A stretch of DNA of 64,000 bases from positions 62,001 to 126,000 of the forward strand of contig NZ_JAEPOL010000012.1 of NCBI RefSeq assembly GCF_017642925.1. Reading direction: 5' to 3'. The stretch is from Maricaulis sp. GTDB taxonomy: Bacteria > Pseudomonadota > Alphaproteobacteria > Caulobacterales > Maricaulaceae. Positions 52,193 through 62,998 of this stretch are shown here, piece by piece; the stretch's first letter is position 1, and each line of letters begins with the position of its first letter. The position numbers and the translations under genes are program-made. The notes beneath the pieces were generated by a model. The model was not told the origin of the DNA, did no database searches, and worked only from the letters and a program-made list of their open reading frames with translations.

Positions 52193-54247
52193 ATGCGTAC
52201 CCAACTGCTTCTCGCAGCGGCCATCATGCCGCTTGCTTTCGCCTGTCCGTCCGCTTTTGCCCAGGACGCCGCCGCGGCGCCGGAAGACATCGTCATCGTT
52301 ACCGGCGAGCGGCTTGACGCCCTCACGGCGGCCCTCGCCGAAAAGGCCCGCCGCCCGGGCAATATCGACGTCGTTCCCCTGGAGGCCTACCAGAACCGCT
52401 ACACAGCCACCTTCCGCGACGCCCTGGCGCTGACGCCCGGCGTGATCATGCAGCCGAGCGGCGGCGAGGACGGGCGGCTGTCCGTTCGCGGATCGGGCCT
52501 GGCCCAGAATGTCCACCTGCGGGGTGTTGAAGTCCTGCTCAACGGCGTGCCGATGAACGCCGCCGACGGTTTCGGGGACCTGCAGGAGTTCGACCTGCTC
52601 TTCGCGTCACACATCAATGTGCTGAAGGGCGGCAATGCGTTCCGCGTCGGCGCGGCAACACTGGGCGGCGCCATCGAGGTCGAGACCCTGACCGCGGGCA
52701 ATGCCGCCACGCCCTACGGTGTGCGGCTCGAGGCCGGCTCTTTTGGTTCGACCCGTGTCCACAGCCATGCCGCACATGACTTCGGCCGCCTCGACGCCTT
52801 CGCCGCCGGCACTTGGCAGCGCCAGGACGGTTTCCGCGATCACATGCAGCAGAACAATGAGCGTTTCTACGTCAATATCGGCTATGCGTGGTCCGACCGG
52901 GTACACACCCGGGCCGGCGTGTTCTTCAACGATGCCGATCAGGAACTCGCGGGATCGCTGAGCCTGGAGGATGCGCTGGGCACGCCGGATGCCGCCAATC
53001 CCGGCGCCATCGCCCAGAATTGGCAACGCGACATCGACTCGGTACGCGGCTTCATGACCACGACGGTCGATCTCGGCCACGGCACGATCCGCTTCGGGGG
53101 CACCGCGGCAGAACGCACACTCTTTCACCCGGTCCCGGTCTTTGTCGTCCAGGACGCCGAGGACTATTCGGCCTTCCTGCGCTATGAGGGCACGGGTGCG
53201 CTGGCAGGCCGTTCTGCGGAATGGTCGGCCGGGCTGCGCCTGCGCGATACGTCGACCGATGCCGGCGTACTGCTGAATTTCAACGGTGTCGAAGGCCCGC
53301 AGATCGGTGATGCGCTGCAGGAATCCGGCACAGTGGAAGCCTTTGCCGAGGGCCGTATCGAGCTGGTGCCCGGTCTTTGGGCGATTGCCGGGCTCAGCCA
53401 CCTGGAGACGACACGGGACTATACCAACCGGCTCAACCCGGCGGGCAATGCGGACACGCGCTTTTCCCATCTCAGCCCGAAATTCGGCCTGCTCTACGCC
53501 CTGTCGGACACGATGCAGCTGTTCGCCAATGTCTCGGCCTCTTATGAACCGCCGACATTCGGCGATCTGACACAGGGCGGGATTGCCGGCTTCCAGCCGA
53601 TCGAGGCGCAGGATGCCGTCTCCTACGAGATCGGCGCGCGGGGTTCGCAGGGCGCCTTCACATTCGAAGCCGCGCTGTATCGCCAGGAGATCGAGGGTGA
53701 GTTCGTCGCCTTCACGACAACGCCGGGCATACCCGCCGCCATCTTCAATGCGGGTAACACTGTGCACCAGGGCTTCGAGATCTTTGCCGCATACCAGCTG
53801 ATCCAGCGCCCCTCCGGGCTGACTGTCACGCCCCGCGTGTCGTGGGCCTGGAATGACTTCAATTTCGACGGCGACGCAATCTACGGCGACAATCGCCTCG
53901 CCGGCATGCCGGAGCATTTCGGACGCCTGGAGGTTGTCATAGAGACCGGGCGCTTCCGTCTTGTGCCGAACGTCACGATACAGGCAGGCGATAATTTCCT
54001 CGATTATGCCAATACGTTCGAAGTGCCGGGTTATGAGCTCTACGGTGTCGAGGCGTCCTACGATCTCACGCCCGCAATCACCGTCTTTGCCGAAGCCCGA
54101 AATCTGGGCGATGAAGGCTATGTGCTGAACTATTCGACCCTGGCCGATGCCAGCGATCCGGCGGCCAATCTCGGTGTCTTCTCGCCGGGCGAGGGGCGGG
54201 CCGTCTACGCCGGTGTGCGCATCGGCTTCGGCGGAGCCGGTCGATGA
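52193..54247 (+). CDS. TonB-dependent outer-membrane receptor
   Basis: A 684-residue receptor: signal peptide (LLAAAIMPLAFACPSAFA), plug domain (DIVIVTGERLDALT, TFRDALALTPGVIMQPSG, RLSVRGSGLAQNVHLRG, INVLKGGNAFRVGAATLGG) and a 22-strand beta-barrel ending in PGEGRAVYAGVRIGFG. It imports a metal complex using TonB energy. The nearest functional class is siderophore or metal-chelate receptors (the plug resembles ferric-dicitrate/copper-type receptors), but the ligand cannot be read. The PepSY gene overlaps its stop by 4 nt. Confidence 0.93.
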   Translation: MRTQLLLAAAIMPLAFACPSAFAQDAAAAPEDIVIVTGERLDALTAALAEKARRPGNIDVVPLEAYQNRYTATFRDALALTPGVIMQPSGGEDGRLSVRGSGLAQNVHLRGVEVLLNGVPMNAADGFGDLQEFDLLFASHINVLKGGNAFRVGAATLGGAIEVETLTAGNAATPYGVRLEAGSFGSTRVHSHAAHDFGRLDAFAAGTWQRQDGFRDHMQQNNERFYVNIGYAWSDRVHTRAGVFFNDADQELAGSLSLEDALGTPDAANPGAIAQNWQRDIDSVRGFMTTTVDLGHGTIRFGGTAAERTLFHPVPVFVVQDAEDYSAFLRYEGTGALAGRSAEWSAGLRLRDTSTDAGVLLNFNGVEGPQIGDALQESGTVEAFAEGRIELVPGLWAIAGLSHLETTRDYTNRLNPAGNADTRFSHLSPKFGLLYALSDTMQLFANVSASYEPPTFGDLTQGGIAGFQPIEAQDAVSYEIGARGSQGAFTFEAALYRQEIEGEFVAFTTTPGIPAAIFNAGNTVHQGFEIFAAYQLIQRPSGLTVTPRVSWAWNDFNFDGDAIYGDNRLAGMPEHFGRLEVVIETGRFRLVPNVTIQAGDNFLDYANTFEVPGYELYGVEASYDLTPAITVFAEARNLGDEGYVLNYSTLADASDPAANLGVFSPGEGRAVYAGVRIGFGGAGR

Positions 54248-55590
54248 GTCCGGCCCGTCAGACGCAGGGGCGGCGGCATCATGCCGCCGTCTGGCGTTTT
54301 CACTTCTATGCCGGCCTCGTTGTCATCCCCTTCTTTGTCATGGCGGCACTGACGGGGCTGGCGATCGTGCTCAAGACACCGGCCGACCACCTGTTCCACC
54401 ATGACCGTCTCGTCGTGGAGGCGGGTGAAGCCCGGCTACCGGCGACCGAGATCGTGTCGGCGGTTCTGGCCCGGGACCCTCACCGCACGGTCGAAGCCTA
54501 TATCGTCCCGCAGGGCGCGGATCGCAGTGTGCAGCTTCACACCGTCATGGCACATGGCGGTGAAGAGCATACCAGTCACACACCCGCCGGCCGGGTCAGC
54601 TTTGCCGATCCCTATACAGGCGAGATTCTGGGTGAAAGCGAACTGGGCGGTTCGCTCGCCGACTGGGCGCAATCGGTGCACGGCACGCTGTTGATGGGGG
54701 AGGTGGGCGATGTGCTACTGGAGATCGTCGCCGGGTTCGGCATTCTCCTGCTCGGGACCGGACTTTATCTCTACTGGCCGGCAGGCCGGAAGACGCGGCC
54801 CGCGCCGGGCCGCGGCCTGTGGCGGCGCCTGCACGGCGTGACCGGGGTGTCGGTCTCCTTCGTCCTGCTCTTCTTCCTCGTCTCCGGCCTCGCCTGGACA
54901 CCGGTCTGGGGCGGCAGGCTGACCCAGGCCTGGGGCGCCTTCCCGGCCGAACGTTTCGCGGCTCCGGCCGGCGAAGCGCGCCATGCCGCGCTCAACAGGC
55001 CGGGCGCGCGGATCATCCCCTGGGCGCTGGAAACCACACCGCTGCCCCTGCCTGGGCAAGCGCGGCCGGATGCCACGCCGGTGACACTCGACGATGTCGT
55101 TCGCTTTGCGCAGAGTGAGGGGTTTGACGGCTACCGTATTCTCCTGCCGCGCGGGGCACTGGGCGTCTTCACGATTTCAGCCACCACGATGAGCGGCGAC
55201 ATCCGCGATCCGCGCCGGGATCGTACCGTGCATATCGACCCGGCCAGCGGCGCCGTCCTGGGCGATGCCGCTTTTGCGGAGTACTCGCTTGGCGGCAAGG
55301 CGATGGCGGCGGGGATCGCGTTGCACCAGGGCAATGCCGGACCGGTCAATATCCTGGTCAATGTCCTGGCCTGCCTGGCCGTTCTGGCCATGAGTATATC
55401 CGGTTTCGCGATGTGGTGGGCACGCCGTCCGGCCGGCAGACGCTGGGCCCCGGCCCCACTTGCCTCTCCGGATACGTGGCGGCGCGTCTCTCTGATCCTG
55501 CTCATGATCTCGCTGCTGGCGCCGCTCACCGCCTTGGTGCTGGCCGGCATTCTCGCAATCGAAGCCGGTATCGTGCGGCTTGGCCGTTAA
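54244..55590 (+). CDS. PepSY-associated membrane protein (PiuB-like)
   Basis: A 448-residue inner-membrane protein with about five membrane helices, beginning HHAAVWRFHFYAGLVVIPFF, and two periplasmic PepSY-like parts (LPATEIVSAVLARDPHRTVE and TPVTLDDVVRFAQSEGFDG). The conserved His of the TM segments (VHGTLLMGE, LHQGNAGP) fits the heme- or flavin-linked reductase branch that accompanies siderophore receptors. It likely reduces or releases the imported metal. Overlaps the receptor gene by 4 nt. Confidence 0.9.
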   Translation: MSPARQTQGRRHHAAVWRFHFYAGLVVIPFFVMAALTGLAIVLKTPADHLFHHDRLVVEAGEARLPATEIVSAVLARDPHRTVEAYIVPQGADRSVQLHTVMAHGGEEHTSHTPAGRVSFADPYTGEILGESELGGSLADWAQSVHGTLLMGEVGDVLLEIVAGFGILLLGTGLYLYWPAGRKTRPAPGRGLWRRLHGVTGVSVSFVLLFFLVSGLAWTPVWGGRLTQAWGAFPAERFAAPAGEARHAALNRPGARIIPWALETTPLPLPGQARPDATPVTLDDVVRFAQSEGFDGYRILLPRGALGVFTISATTMSGDIRDPRRDRTVHIDPASGAVLGDAAFAEYSLGGKAMAAGIALHQGNAGPVNILVNVLACLAVLAMSISGFAMWWARRPAGRRWAPAPLASPDTWRRVSLILLMISLLAPLTALVLAGILAIEAGIVRLGR

Positions 55591-55614
55591 GGCGGCGGGG
55601 ACAGGCCGCCACCC

Positions 55615-58600
55615 TCAATGAAAATCCCGGCTTTTCGGGATTACTCTCACATTCCGGGGATGGCGGCCGCGGGGGTCGCGGCTGACCGGGCGGGCAACCT
55701 CGTCGGTCGGGGCCAAGGCCCGGTCCAGGGCGCGGCGCTGGGCATCCTCTGACAGGCGATAGAGGTCGTCGGTGCGGTCGACGAGCTCCTCGGCGACGAT
55801 GTGGGTGACATTGTCGGCGCTTTGCACCCGGCCGCGCACGGCCAGGATGCGTGCCCCCATGACGACGGGACGATAGAGGTCGAAAACGCGCGGCCAGACG
55901 ACGAGATTGGCGATGCCGCTCTCGTCCTCGAGCGTGATGAAAACCACGCCACTGGCCGTGCCGGGGCGCTGGCGCACCAGAACCACGCCACCGGTCTTCA
56001 CCCAGCTGCCACTGGGCCGGGCATTGGCCGAGCGGGTCGGCACCAACCCCATACCCGCATAGCGTTCGCGCAGGAAGCGCATGGGGTGGGCTTTCAGGGA
56101 CAGGCCGGTGGTCTGATAGTCCTGTAGCACATGCTCCGACAGCGGCATGGCGGGCAGGGCGACCCGGTCCTCATGGCCGAAACTGTCCGTATCGGCCCGG
56201 TCGAACAGCGGCAGGCCGGTATCCTTCGCTCCGCCGCGCACCACCCACAGGGCCTGGCGCCGGTCCAGCCCGGTCGAGCGGAAGGCATCGGCCGCAGCCA
56301 GGCGCTCCATGGCGCCCCGGTCCAGTCCCGCCCGCCGGCGCAAGGCAGCCGGGTCGGCATAGCCGGCACCCCGCATCTCCATCAGCCGCACCGCATCAGC
56401 CTCGCGCATCCCGTCAATCGTCCGCAGGCCCAGGCGCAGGGCGAAATCGCCGGTTTCCGAAGGCTCCAGCGTGCAGTCCCAGCCGGAATGATTGATATCG
56501 GGAGCCCGCACCTCGACCCCGTGCTCGCGGGCATCGCGCACGATCTGGGCAGGAGCATAGAACCCCATCGGCTGGGAGTTCAGCAGCGCGGCAGCGAACA
56601 CGTCGGGATGATGGCATTTCAGCCAGGAGGAGACATAGACCAGCAGGGCAAAACTGGCCGCGTGGCTTTCCGGGAAACCGTAATCGCCGAACCCCTTCAC
56701 CTGGTCGAAACAGCGCCGGGCGAAGTCCTCGGAATAGCCGCGTGCGGTCATCCCCTCGACCATCTTGGCCTCGTAATTCGCGATCGTCCCCAGCTTGCGG
56801 AAGGTCGCCATCGCCCGGCGCAGCCCGTTGGCCTCGTCGGGGGTGAATTTGGCGGCATCGATGGCGATCTGCATCGCCTGTTCCTGGAAGAGCGGAACGC
56901 CCAGCGTGCGCCGGAGTATCTGTTCCAGCTCGTCCGGCGGGCCGTGCTCCGGGTCGGGACTGGGAAAGACCACTTTTTCCTCGCCCTTGCGGCGGCGCAG
57001 ATAGGGGTGAACCATATCGCCCTGGATCGGGCCCGGCCGCACGATCGCCACCTCGATCACCAGATCGTAGAAATTGCGCGGCCTGAGACGCGGCAGCATC
57101 GACATCTGCGCCCGGCTTTCCACCTGGAAAACACCCAGACTGTCGGCGCGGCACAACATGTCATAGACGGCCTCGTCGCCCGGCGGCAGGGCGGCCATGG
57201 TCCAGTCCTCGCCCTTGTAGAGCGACAGCATGTCGAAGGCGCGGCGGATGCAGGACAGCATGCCCAGGGCCAGCACATCCACCTTCATGATGCCCAGCGC
57301 ATCGATATCGTCCTTGTCCCATTCGATGAAGGTGCGCTCGTCCATGGCGGCATTGCCGATCGGCACAGTCTCCACCAGCGGGCCCTGGGTGAGCACGAAG
57401 CCGCCGACATGCTGGGAGAGATGGCGCGGAAAGCCGATCAGTTCGCCCGCCAGGCGCAGGGCGAGACGCACCGCCGGATTGTCCGGATCCAGACCGGCCT
57501 TGCGGATATGATCGCCATCCACCTTGCGGCCCCAGCTGCCCCAGACCGTGCTGGCCATCGCCGTGGCGACATCCTCGGACAGGCCCATCGCCTTGCACAC
57601 GTCGCGCAGGGCCGAGCGCGGCCGGTAGCAGATCACCGTCGCGGTCAGCGCCGCCCGCTCGCGGCCATAGCGGCGATAGACATACTGGATCACCTCCTCG
57701 CGCCGCTCATGCTCGAAATCGACATCGATATCCGGCGGCTCCTTGCGCTCCTTCGACAGGAAGCGGGCAAAGAGGAGGCTGGAGCGGGCCGGATCGACCT
57801 CGGTGATCCCGAGACAGAAGCAGACCGCGGAATTGGCCGCCGAACCGCGGCCCTGGCACAGAATGCCCTGGGCGCGGGCCCAGGCGACAATGTCGTGCAC
57901 GGTGAGGAAATAGGCCGGATAGTCGAGCCCCTCGATCAGCTCGAGTTCCCGCGAAACCAGGCGGGCGACCTTGTCGGGGATGCCCTCCGGATAGCGGGTA
58001 TGCGCCCCGGCCCAGGTCAGGGCGACCAGGTGTTCCTGGGGCGTGCGACCGGGGGGCACCGGCTCGTCGGGATAGACATAGGACAGCTCGTCCAGCGAAA
58101 AGCGGCAGCGCGCGACGATCTCGCGGGTGCGGGCCAGGGCCGGGGCAAATCCGGTGAACAGGCGCGCCATCTCCTCCGGCGGCTTGATATGCCGTTCGGC
58201 ATTGGCGTTGAGCCGGAAACCGGCCGTCTCCATCGAACAGCCCTCGCAGATACAGGTCAGCACATCCTGCAGCGGACGCCGCGCCGGCGTGTGGTAGAGC
58301 ACGTCCTGGCTGGCGACGAGCGGCACACCGGTACGGCCGGACAGGGCCTCCAGCGCCCCCAGACGCGCCCGGTCGCCACCCGTCATGCGGTGCACGGCCG
58401 CCAGATAGAGCCGGTCGCCCCACAGACCCGCCAGCCGGACCAGAAGCGGTTCGAAATCCGGCCCCGGCACATCCGGCGGCACGGCGATGAAAATCTGTCC
58501 CTCGGCGTGCGCGATAATGTCCGCGACGGTGATATGGCACTCGCCCTTGGGCACCTCGCCCACCGCATGCCCGGTCTTGCCCTGCGACAACAGGCGGGAG

Positions 58601-58866
58601 AGGCGGCCATAGGCGGCCCGGTCGGTGGGATAGCAGACCAGGTCCGGCCCGTCGGACGGACGCAGCCGCGCACCCACCAGCAGGCGCAGCCCCTGTTCCT
58701 TGGCAGCCAGATGCGCCCGCACGACACCGGCCAGCGTGTTGATGTCGCAAACGCCCAGCGCCGACAGGCCCAGCGCCTTAGCCGTCGCCACCAGTTCTTC
58801 GGCATGGGAGGCGCCGCGCAGGAAGGAGAAATTCGTCAGGCAGAGGAGTTCGGCATAACCGGTCAT
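55615..58866 (-). CDS. dnaE2: Error-prone DNA polymerase III alpha DnaE2
   Basis: This 1083-residue C-family polymerase does translesion synthesis in the SOS mutasome with ImuA and ImuB. It has an N-terminal PHP domain ([18 protein letters not shown]), the polymerase core with [15 protein letters not shown] (catalytic Asp residues) and a C-terminal OB-type domain ([20 protein letters not shown]). Start is ATG 58866 (MTGYAELLC), 10 nt after the imuB stop; the frame is open upstream without similarity. Length is typical of DnaE2, shorter than replicative DnaE. Confidence 0.96.
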   Translation of the reverse strand: MTGYAELLCLTNFSFLRGASHAEELVATAKALGLSALGVCDINTLAGVVRAHLAAKEQGLRLLVGARLRPSDGPDLVCYPTDRAAYGRLSRLLSQGKTGHAVGEVPKGECHITVADIIAHAEGQIFIAVPPDVPGPDFEPLLVRLAGLWGDRLYLAAVHRMTGGDRARLGALEALSGRTGVPLVASQDVLYHTPARRPLQDVLTCICEGCSMETAGFRLNANAERHIKPPEEMARLFTGFAPALARTREIVARCRFSLDELSYVYPDEPVPPGRTPQEHLVALTWAGAHTRYPEGIPDKVARLVSRELELIEGLDYPAYFLTVHDIVAWARAQGILCQGRGSAANSAVCFCLGITEVDPARSSLLFARFLSKERKEPPDIDVDFEHERREEVIQYVYRRYGRERAALTATVICYRPRSALRDVCKAMGLSEDVATAMASTVWGSWGRKVDGDHIRKAGLDPDNPAVRLALRLAGELIGFPRHLSQHVGGFVLTQGPLVETVPIGNAAMDERTFIEWDKDDIDALGIMKVDVLALGMLSCIRRAFDMLSLYKGEDWTMAALPPGDEAVYDMLCRADSLGVFQVESRAQMSMLPRLRPRNFYDLVIEVAIVRPGPIQGDMVHPYLRRRKGEEKVVFPSPDPEHGPPDELEQILRRTLGVPLFQEQAMQIAIDAAKFTPDEANGLRRAMATFRKLGTIANYEAKMVEGMTARGYSEDFARRCFDQVKGFGDYGFPESHAASFALLVYVSSWLKCHHPDVFAAALLNSQPMGFYAPAQIVRDAREHGVEVRAPDINHSGWDCTLEPSETGDFALRLGLRTIDGMREADAVRLMEMRGAGYADPAALRRRAGLDRGAMERLAAADAFRSTGLDRRQALWVVRGGAKDTGLPLFDRADTDSFGHEDRVALPAMPLSEHVLQDYQTTGLSLKAHPMRFLRERYAGMGLVPTRSANARPSGSWVKTGGVVLVRQRPGTASGVVFITLEDESGIANLVVWPRVFDLYRPVVMGARILAVRGRVQSADNVTHIVAEELVDRTDDLYRLSEDAQRRALDRALAPTDEVARPVSRDPRGRHPRNVRVIPKSRDFH

Positions 58867-58876
58867 CGCCGCCGCC

Positions 58877-60484
58877 TCACGCAAACAGGCCATGGATGAA
58901 CCAGGCCGGCGGCCCGCCACGGCCATCGCCATAGAGCCCCTCGCGGAAGATCCAGTAGCGCCGGCCCTCCTCGTCCTCGACCCGGTAATAGTCGCGGGCC
59001 CGGCGCCCGCCCGGACCGGACGCGCCGGCGCGCCACCATTCCGGGGCAATCCGCTCCGGCCCGTCGGCACGGCGCACCCGGTGCACGATGCGGCGCCAGA
59101 CGAAACGCATGGGCGGGCCGTCGGGAATTTCCGCGATCACCTCCAGGCTTTCCGGCCGTTCGAACAGGCGCAGCGGACGCGGCGCCGGTCCGGGCGGCGT
59201 GGCCGTCTGCCAGTCGGGCAGTTCGCCGTCATAGACGGCCAGGTCCTCGCCACGCTCGGGCAGATGGCTTTCCACCGGCTGCAGGATTTTCACCACACGA
59301 TCGCCCAGCCGCGCCGTGATCCGGTCGGCCAGCACCGCCAGACCTGCCGCATCCGGGCCATCGCCAGCCAGAACCGCATCCAGGGGCCGGGCCTGCGGCG
59401 TGACCGGACCCGTTCCCGCCGCCTCCAGCTCCATCAATTCCACGCCGAAGCCGGGATCGAGCCCGTCCAGCCGGTCGCGGAACAGGGTGAGCAGATGGGT
59501 CGGATCGTGTACCGGCCGTGCGGCACCGGCCGTCACGGCGGCGACGCTCTGATCGCTGCGGAAAATCGCCAGCCGGAAACGCCGGGCGCCTTCACCGTGC
59601 GCCTCGAGCCGTTCGCACAGGGCCGGCGCCAGGCGCGCCAGCCCGGCCCGGATACCGTCCGGATGCAGCAGCGCTTCCGGACAGGGCAGGCGCACGGAAT
59701 GATCCGGCGGCGCACGCAGCGGATCCAGCGGTTCCGGCCGCAGTCCCAGCGCCTGGTCCAGCCGGGTCAGTACGGCATCGGCTGCACTGACAGAGTGAAA
59801 GCGCCGTGCCAGCGCCTTGCGGTCGATACCGTAGAGCTGGCCGATGCGCGTCAGGCCAAAGCGGCGCAGGAGGGTGAGGCTGGCATCGGACAGGCGCAGC
59901 CCTGCCATGGGCAGGTCGGCCAGCCCCGGCTTCAGCCCGGCCTCGTCCACACGCCGTCCGGTCTTTGTCCCGGAGGCCTCATGCGCCAGCGCCCAGGCCG
60001 CGCCCAGGGTCGGGGCCAGGCCGAGCCGGACCGGCAGGCCCGCCCGTTTCAGCCGGACCTCCATATGATCCAGCATGGCGTCTTCCCCGCCGAACAGGTG
60101 CGCCCCGCCGGTCATGTCGATCAGGATGCTGTCGACCCCCGCAACGGCGATCGCCGGCGACCAGCACTCCATCCACAGGGCCAGCTTTTCCAGCGCCTGG
60201 GCATCGGCAGCCCGGTCGACCGGTTCGGCCGCCAGTTCGGGCGCCCGGGTGCGGGCATCGGCAAAACGCAGACCCGGTTCCACACCTGCACTGCGCGCCG
60301 CATCATTGGCGGCGACCACACGCAGGCCGTTCCGCCCGGCCTCGGTCAGGACGAAGGGCGTGTCTCCCGCCTGATCATCCGGTGTCGCGCCAGACGCCGG
60401 CAAGGCCGGCACCGATCCGGCGCGGCTGCGGCGCAGCCGGTCGAGCGGCCAGTCGGGAAACCAGACGCAGACATGGCGTCGCAT
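58877..60484 (-). CDS. imuB: ImuB, catalytically inactive Y-family polymerase-like protein
   Basis: A 535-residue Y-family-fold protein that bridges DnaE2 to the beta clamp. The N-terminus [19 protein letters not shown] lacks the Asp residues needed for catalysis, and the palm block reads [20 protein letters not shown], not the active SxDE pattern. Start is the second of two near ATGs (60484 preferred to 60490) from GGAG placement. It overlaps imuA by 110 nt. Confidence 0.93.
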   Translation of the reverse strand: MRRHVCVWFPDWPLDRLRRSRAGSVPALPASGATPDDQAGDTPFVLTEAGRNGLRVVAANDAARSAGVEPGLRFADARTRAPELAAEPVDRAADAQALEKLALWMECWSPAIAVAGVDSILIDMTGGAHLFGGEDAMLDHMEVRLKRAGLPVRLGLAPTLGAAWALAHEASGTKTGRRVDEAGLKPGLADLPMAGLRLSDASLTLLRRFGLTRIGQLYGIDRKALARRFHSVSAADAVLTRLDQALGLRPEPLDPLRAPPDHSVRLPCPEALLHPDGIRAGLARLAPALCERLEAHGEGARRFRLAIFRSDQSVAAVTAGAARPVHDPTHLLTLFRDRLDGLDPGFGVELMELEAAGTGPVTPQARPLDAVLAGDGPDAAGLAVLADRITARLGDRVVKILQPVESHLPERGEDLAVYDGELPDWQTATPPGPAPRPLRLFERPESLEVIAEIPDGPPMRFVWRRIVHRVRRADGPERIAPEWWRAGASGPGGRRARDYYRVEDEEGRRYWIFREGLYGDGRGGPPAWFIHGLFA

Positions 60485-61097
60485 CCTCATACTCCAGGTC
60501 GAAGACCCGTCCCGCCTTGCCCGGCTGCAGGCGGGACTTTTCCAGGATGGCGCGCCAGGCCGGCCGCCCCGGGGCGCGCGCATCGTGTTCATGCGGAGCG
60601 GATGGCCGGGCCGAAGCCCGCCAGCGCCCCTGGGCGGCCGTTGCCCCCGACCGCGTATGGGGAAAGATCAGCACCAGCGGCGTCCGGCTGGCCTCGCAGG
60701 CCAGGCCCAGCCGCCGCGAGGCCGTGAAATCCATGTCATCCAGCTCGGCGATCACGGCCGCGAGACCGGACGCCCTGCAGGCCTCCTCGGCGGCCTGCAG
60801 GACCTCCATCCGGCCCTTCGCCTCGACCAGGAGCATACGCCCCGGATCGACACCGAACCCGGCCAGGCCCCGCCCGCTAAGCCGCCCGTGCTCCCGCGCC
60901 AGCGCCGCCTGACGGATCCAGACAAGCCCGCCCGTACGGCCCGTATCGCGGACCGCCGCCAGGGCCAGCCCGGTCAGTGCCGGGAAATCCCCGAACCCCG
61001 CCTCGGCCAGCTCGTGCACACCGGCCGCGCCCAGCCCGTAGGGAAAGGGCAGATCATGCCCCGCCACGGGGGCCAGAATATCCGGCTTCAGGCTCAT
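60375..61097 (-). CDS. imuA: ImuA, SOS mutasome RecA-fold protein
   Basis: A 240-residue ImuA: GAAGVHELAEAGFGDFPALTGLAL, LVWIRQAALAREHGRLSG, RMLLVEAKGRMEVLQAAEE and AVIAELDDMDFTASRRL are family blocks of the RecA-like fold without a usable Walker A. It regulates or couples the mutasome. A LexA box lies one base upstream of the ATG. The 3' end overlaps imuB by 110 nt, longer than the usual few bases. Confidence 0.9.
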   Translation of the reverse strand: MSLKPDILAPVAGHDLPFPYGLGAAGVHELAEAGFGDFPALTGLALAAVRDTGRTGGLVWIRQAALAREHGRLSGRGLAGFGVDPGRMLLVEAKGRMEVLQAAEEACRASGLAAVIAELDDMDFTASRRLGLACEASRTPLVLIFPHTRSGATAAQGRWRASARPSAPHEHDARAPGRPAWRAILEKSRLQPGKAGRVFDLEYEDATPCLRLVSRLAARPAAPQPRRIGAGLAGVWRDTG

Positions 61098-61098
61098 T

Positions 61099-61113
61099 GT
61101 TCTGTTTTTGTTC
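61099..61113. promoter_or_regulatory. LexA box GTTC-N7-GTTC of the imuA-imuB-dnaE2 operon
   Basis: GTTCTGTTTTTGTTC is an exact alphaproteobacterial LexA site, one base from the imuA start codon. Binding would block transcription initiation or clearance. This is the expected SOS control of the mutasome. Confidence 0.85.
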
Positions 61114-61189
61114 CAACGCCGGAAAGAGTCAAGAGCCCTGCAGTTGCAACAGGAACGCTTCCTTTACCGCCGCCTGCTAGGACAGGGGC

Positions 61190-61672
61190 ATGACACGCTC
61201 GCGATCCCTTCTGACCTGCGGCCTCGTGGCCGTCCTGCTGGCCTCGGCAACCGGTCCGGCCCTTGCTGCCAGCGGGGGTGGAGGCGGAGGAGGTGGCGGC
61301 GGCGGCGGCCACGCGCCGGCCCAGGGCGAGGAAACACGCCGGCGGATGATCACGCCGTCGCAGACCTACATGCCCCTGCCGCCGCTGACGGCGACCGTGC
61401 AGGCCAATCACCGCGCCCGCGGCCTGCTGCAGATCGAGGCCGGTCTGGAGATCGCCGATCCGGAGTTGCGCCGCCGCGCCGAGCGCTACCTGCCGCGCCT
61501 GCGCAATGCCTGGGTTTCGGGGCTGAGCGCCTATACCGGCATGAGCTATCGCTTCGGCGACGTGCCGGATGCCGACCGCATCGCGCAGATCCTGCAGGAA
61601 GCGACCGACATCACCCTGGGTGAAGAAGGCGCAGAAGTTCTCATCGGCATGGTGATCATCCACGCCGACTGA
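61190..61672 (+). CDS. Exported Gly-rich, FliL-like protein
   Basis: A 160-residue protein: signal peptide (LTCGLVAVLLASATGPALA) then a 12-Gly run (SGGGGGGGGGGGGH) and a 105-residue domain with PPLTATVQANHRARGLLQIE, GLEIADPELRRRAERYLPRL and a closing ATDITLGEEGAEVLIGMVII. The domain's pattern of a strand pair and paired helices resembles FliL-like periplasmic domains, but no motif is decisive. Unlinked to flagellar genes here. Divergent from imuA. Confidence 0.78.
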   Translation: MTRSRSLLTCGLVAVLLASATGPALAASGGGGGGGGGGGGHAPAQGEETRRRMITPSQTYMPLPPLTATVQANHRARGLLQIEAGLEIADPELRRRAERYLPRLRNAWVSGLSAYTGMSYRFGDVPDADRIAQILQEATDITLGEEGAEVLIGMVIIHAD

Positions 61673-61682
61673 CGGCTGTTGC

Positions 61683-61958
61683 TCAGACGATCGCGTCCAT
61701 GAAGGATGCCAGATCGACATCCTTCTGCGTCACACCATCGGCGTCGTGCGTCGCCAGGGTCACGTCCACCTTGTTGTAGACGTTGAACCATTCGGGGTGG
61801 TGATCGACCTTGTCGGCCTTCACCGCGACCCGGCTCATAAAGCCCCAGGCGGCGTTGAAGTCCTCGAACTCAAAGACCTTGCGGATGGCGTCGCGGCCTT
61901 CGACCGCGGACCAGCCGGTCAGCGCCTTGAGGGCGGCTTCTGCTCCGATACGCTCCAT
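61683..61958 (-). CDS. phhB: 4a-hydroxytetrahydrobiopterin dehydratase (PCD)
   Basis: A 91-residue pterin-4a-carbinolamine dehydratase: [38 protein letters not shown] (catalytic histidines) and [19 protein letters not shown]. It recycles the pterin cofactor of aromatic amino acid hydroxylases or moonlights in molybdopterin or biotin-side chemistry. Located 28 nt downstream of bioB on the same strand. Confidence 0.95.
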   Translation of the reverse strand: MERIGAEAALKALTGWSAVEGRDAIRKVFEFEDFNAAWGFMSRVAVKADKVDHHPEWFNVYNKVDVTLATHDADGVTQKDVDLASFMDAIV

Positions 61959-61986
61959 CTGCGATCTCCCGTTCTGCTTGCTGCGT

Positions 61987-62979
61987 CTATTCCGCTGCCG
62001 GCAGGGCCATCGGCTCGATACCCAGGGCCCGGAACAGATCGAAATCCTCGCTTTCGCCCGGATTGGGCGTGGTCAGCAATTCCTCGCCGACGAAGATCGA
62101 ATTGGCGCCCGCCAGGAAGCACAGCGCCTGCAATTCCTGGCTCATGCCCTCACGGCCGGCCGACAGGCGGACCATGGATTTCGGCATCAGGACGCGCGCC
62201 GTGGCGATGGTGCGCACAAACTCGATCCCGTCCAGCGGCTTTGAATCGCCCAGCGGCGTATTGGCCACGCCGACCAGATGGTTGATCGGCACGCTTTCCG
62301 GATGCGGATCCATCGAGGCCAGCTCGGTCAAAAGGCCGATTCGGGCGCTCTCGTCCTCGCCCATGCCGACAATCCCGCCGGTGCACACATGGATGCCCGC
62401 CCCGCGCACGCGCGACAGCGTGTCGAGACGGTCCTGATAGGTGCGCGTCGAGATCACCCGGCCATAATCTTCCGGCGCGGTGTCGAGATTGTGATTGTAA
62501 TAATCCAGCCCCGCATCGCGCAGACGCTCGGCCTGACCGTCGGCGAGCATGCCCAGCGTCACACAGGTCTCCATGCCCAGCGCCTTCACGCCGGTAATCA
62601 TGTCGCAGACCTTCTCCTCGTCGCGCGGTTTCAGCTCGCGCCAGGCCGCGCCCATGCAGAAGCGCGTCGCCCCGCCATCCTTCGCCTTCTTTGCCGCATC
62701 GAGAACCTCGTCCAGCGGCATCAGCTTGGACGCTTTCAGCCCGGTGTCGAAATGGGCGGACTGGTTGCAATAGCCGCAATCCTCGGCACAGCCGCCGGTC
62801 TTGATGGAAAGCAGCTGGCTGGTCTGGATCTGGTTGGCCGGATGGCACTTTCTGTGCACAGACTGGGCGGCGAAGATGAGATCGCCGAACGGTGCGCGAT
62901 AGATCTGGGCCGCGTCTTCACGCGTCCAGTCCATGCGGGGCTGTGCCAGAAGGTCGATGTCGCTGAGCAGTGTGGTCAT
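61987..62979 (-). CDS. bioB: Biotin synthase
   Basis: This 330-residue radical-SAM enzyme inserts sulfur into dethiobiotin. The 4Fe-4S motif is CAEDCGYC (Cys64, Cys68, Cys71); [43 protein letters not shown] and [10 protein letters not shown] are family blocks. Co-directional with phhB. Confidence 0.97.
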   Translation of the reverse strand: MTTLLSDIDLLAQPRMDWTREDAAQIYRAPFGDLIFAAQSVHRKCHPANQIQTSQLLSIKTGGCAEDCGYCNQSAHFDTGLKASKLMPLDEVLDAAKKAKDGGATRFCMGAAWRELKPRDEEKVCDMITGVKALGMETCVTLGMLADGQAERLRDAGLDYYNHNLDTAPEDYGRVISTRTYQDRLDTLSRVRGAGIHVCTGGIVGMGEDESARIGLLTELASMDPHPESVPINHLVGVANTPLGDSKPLDGIEFVRTIATARVLMPKSMVRLSAGREGMSQELQALCFLAGANSIFVGEELLTTPNPGESEDFDLFRALGIEPMALPAAE

Positions 62980-62998
62980 GAAAGGTCAGTCCCGGAAA

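Noticed and set aside
56131-58899. 922-residue reading frame opposite dnaE2
   Set aside because: Shadow of DnaE2, which has full PHP and polymerase motifs.
58892-60727. 611-residue reading frame opposite imuB
   Set aside because: Shadow of ImuB/ImuA; Arg/Gln-rich product with no domain.
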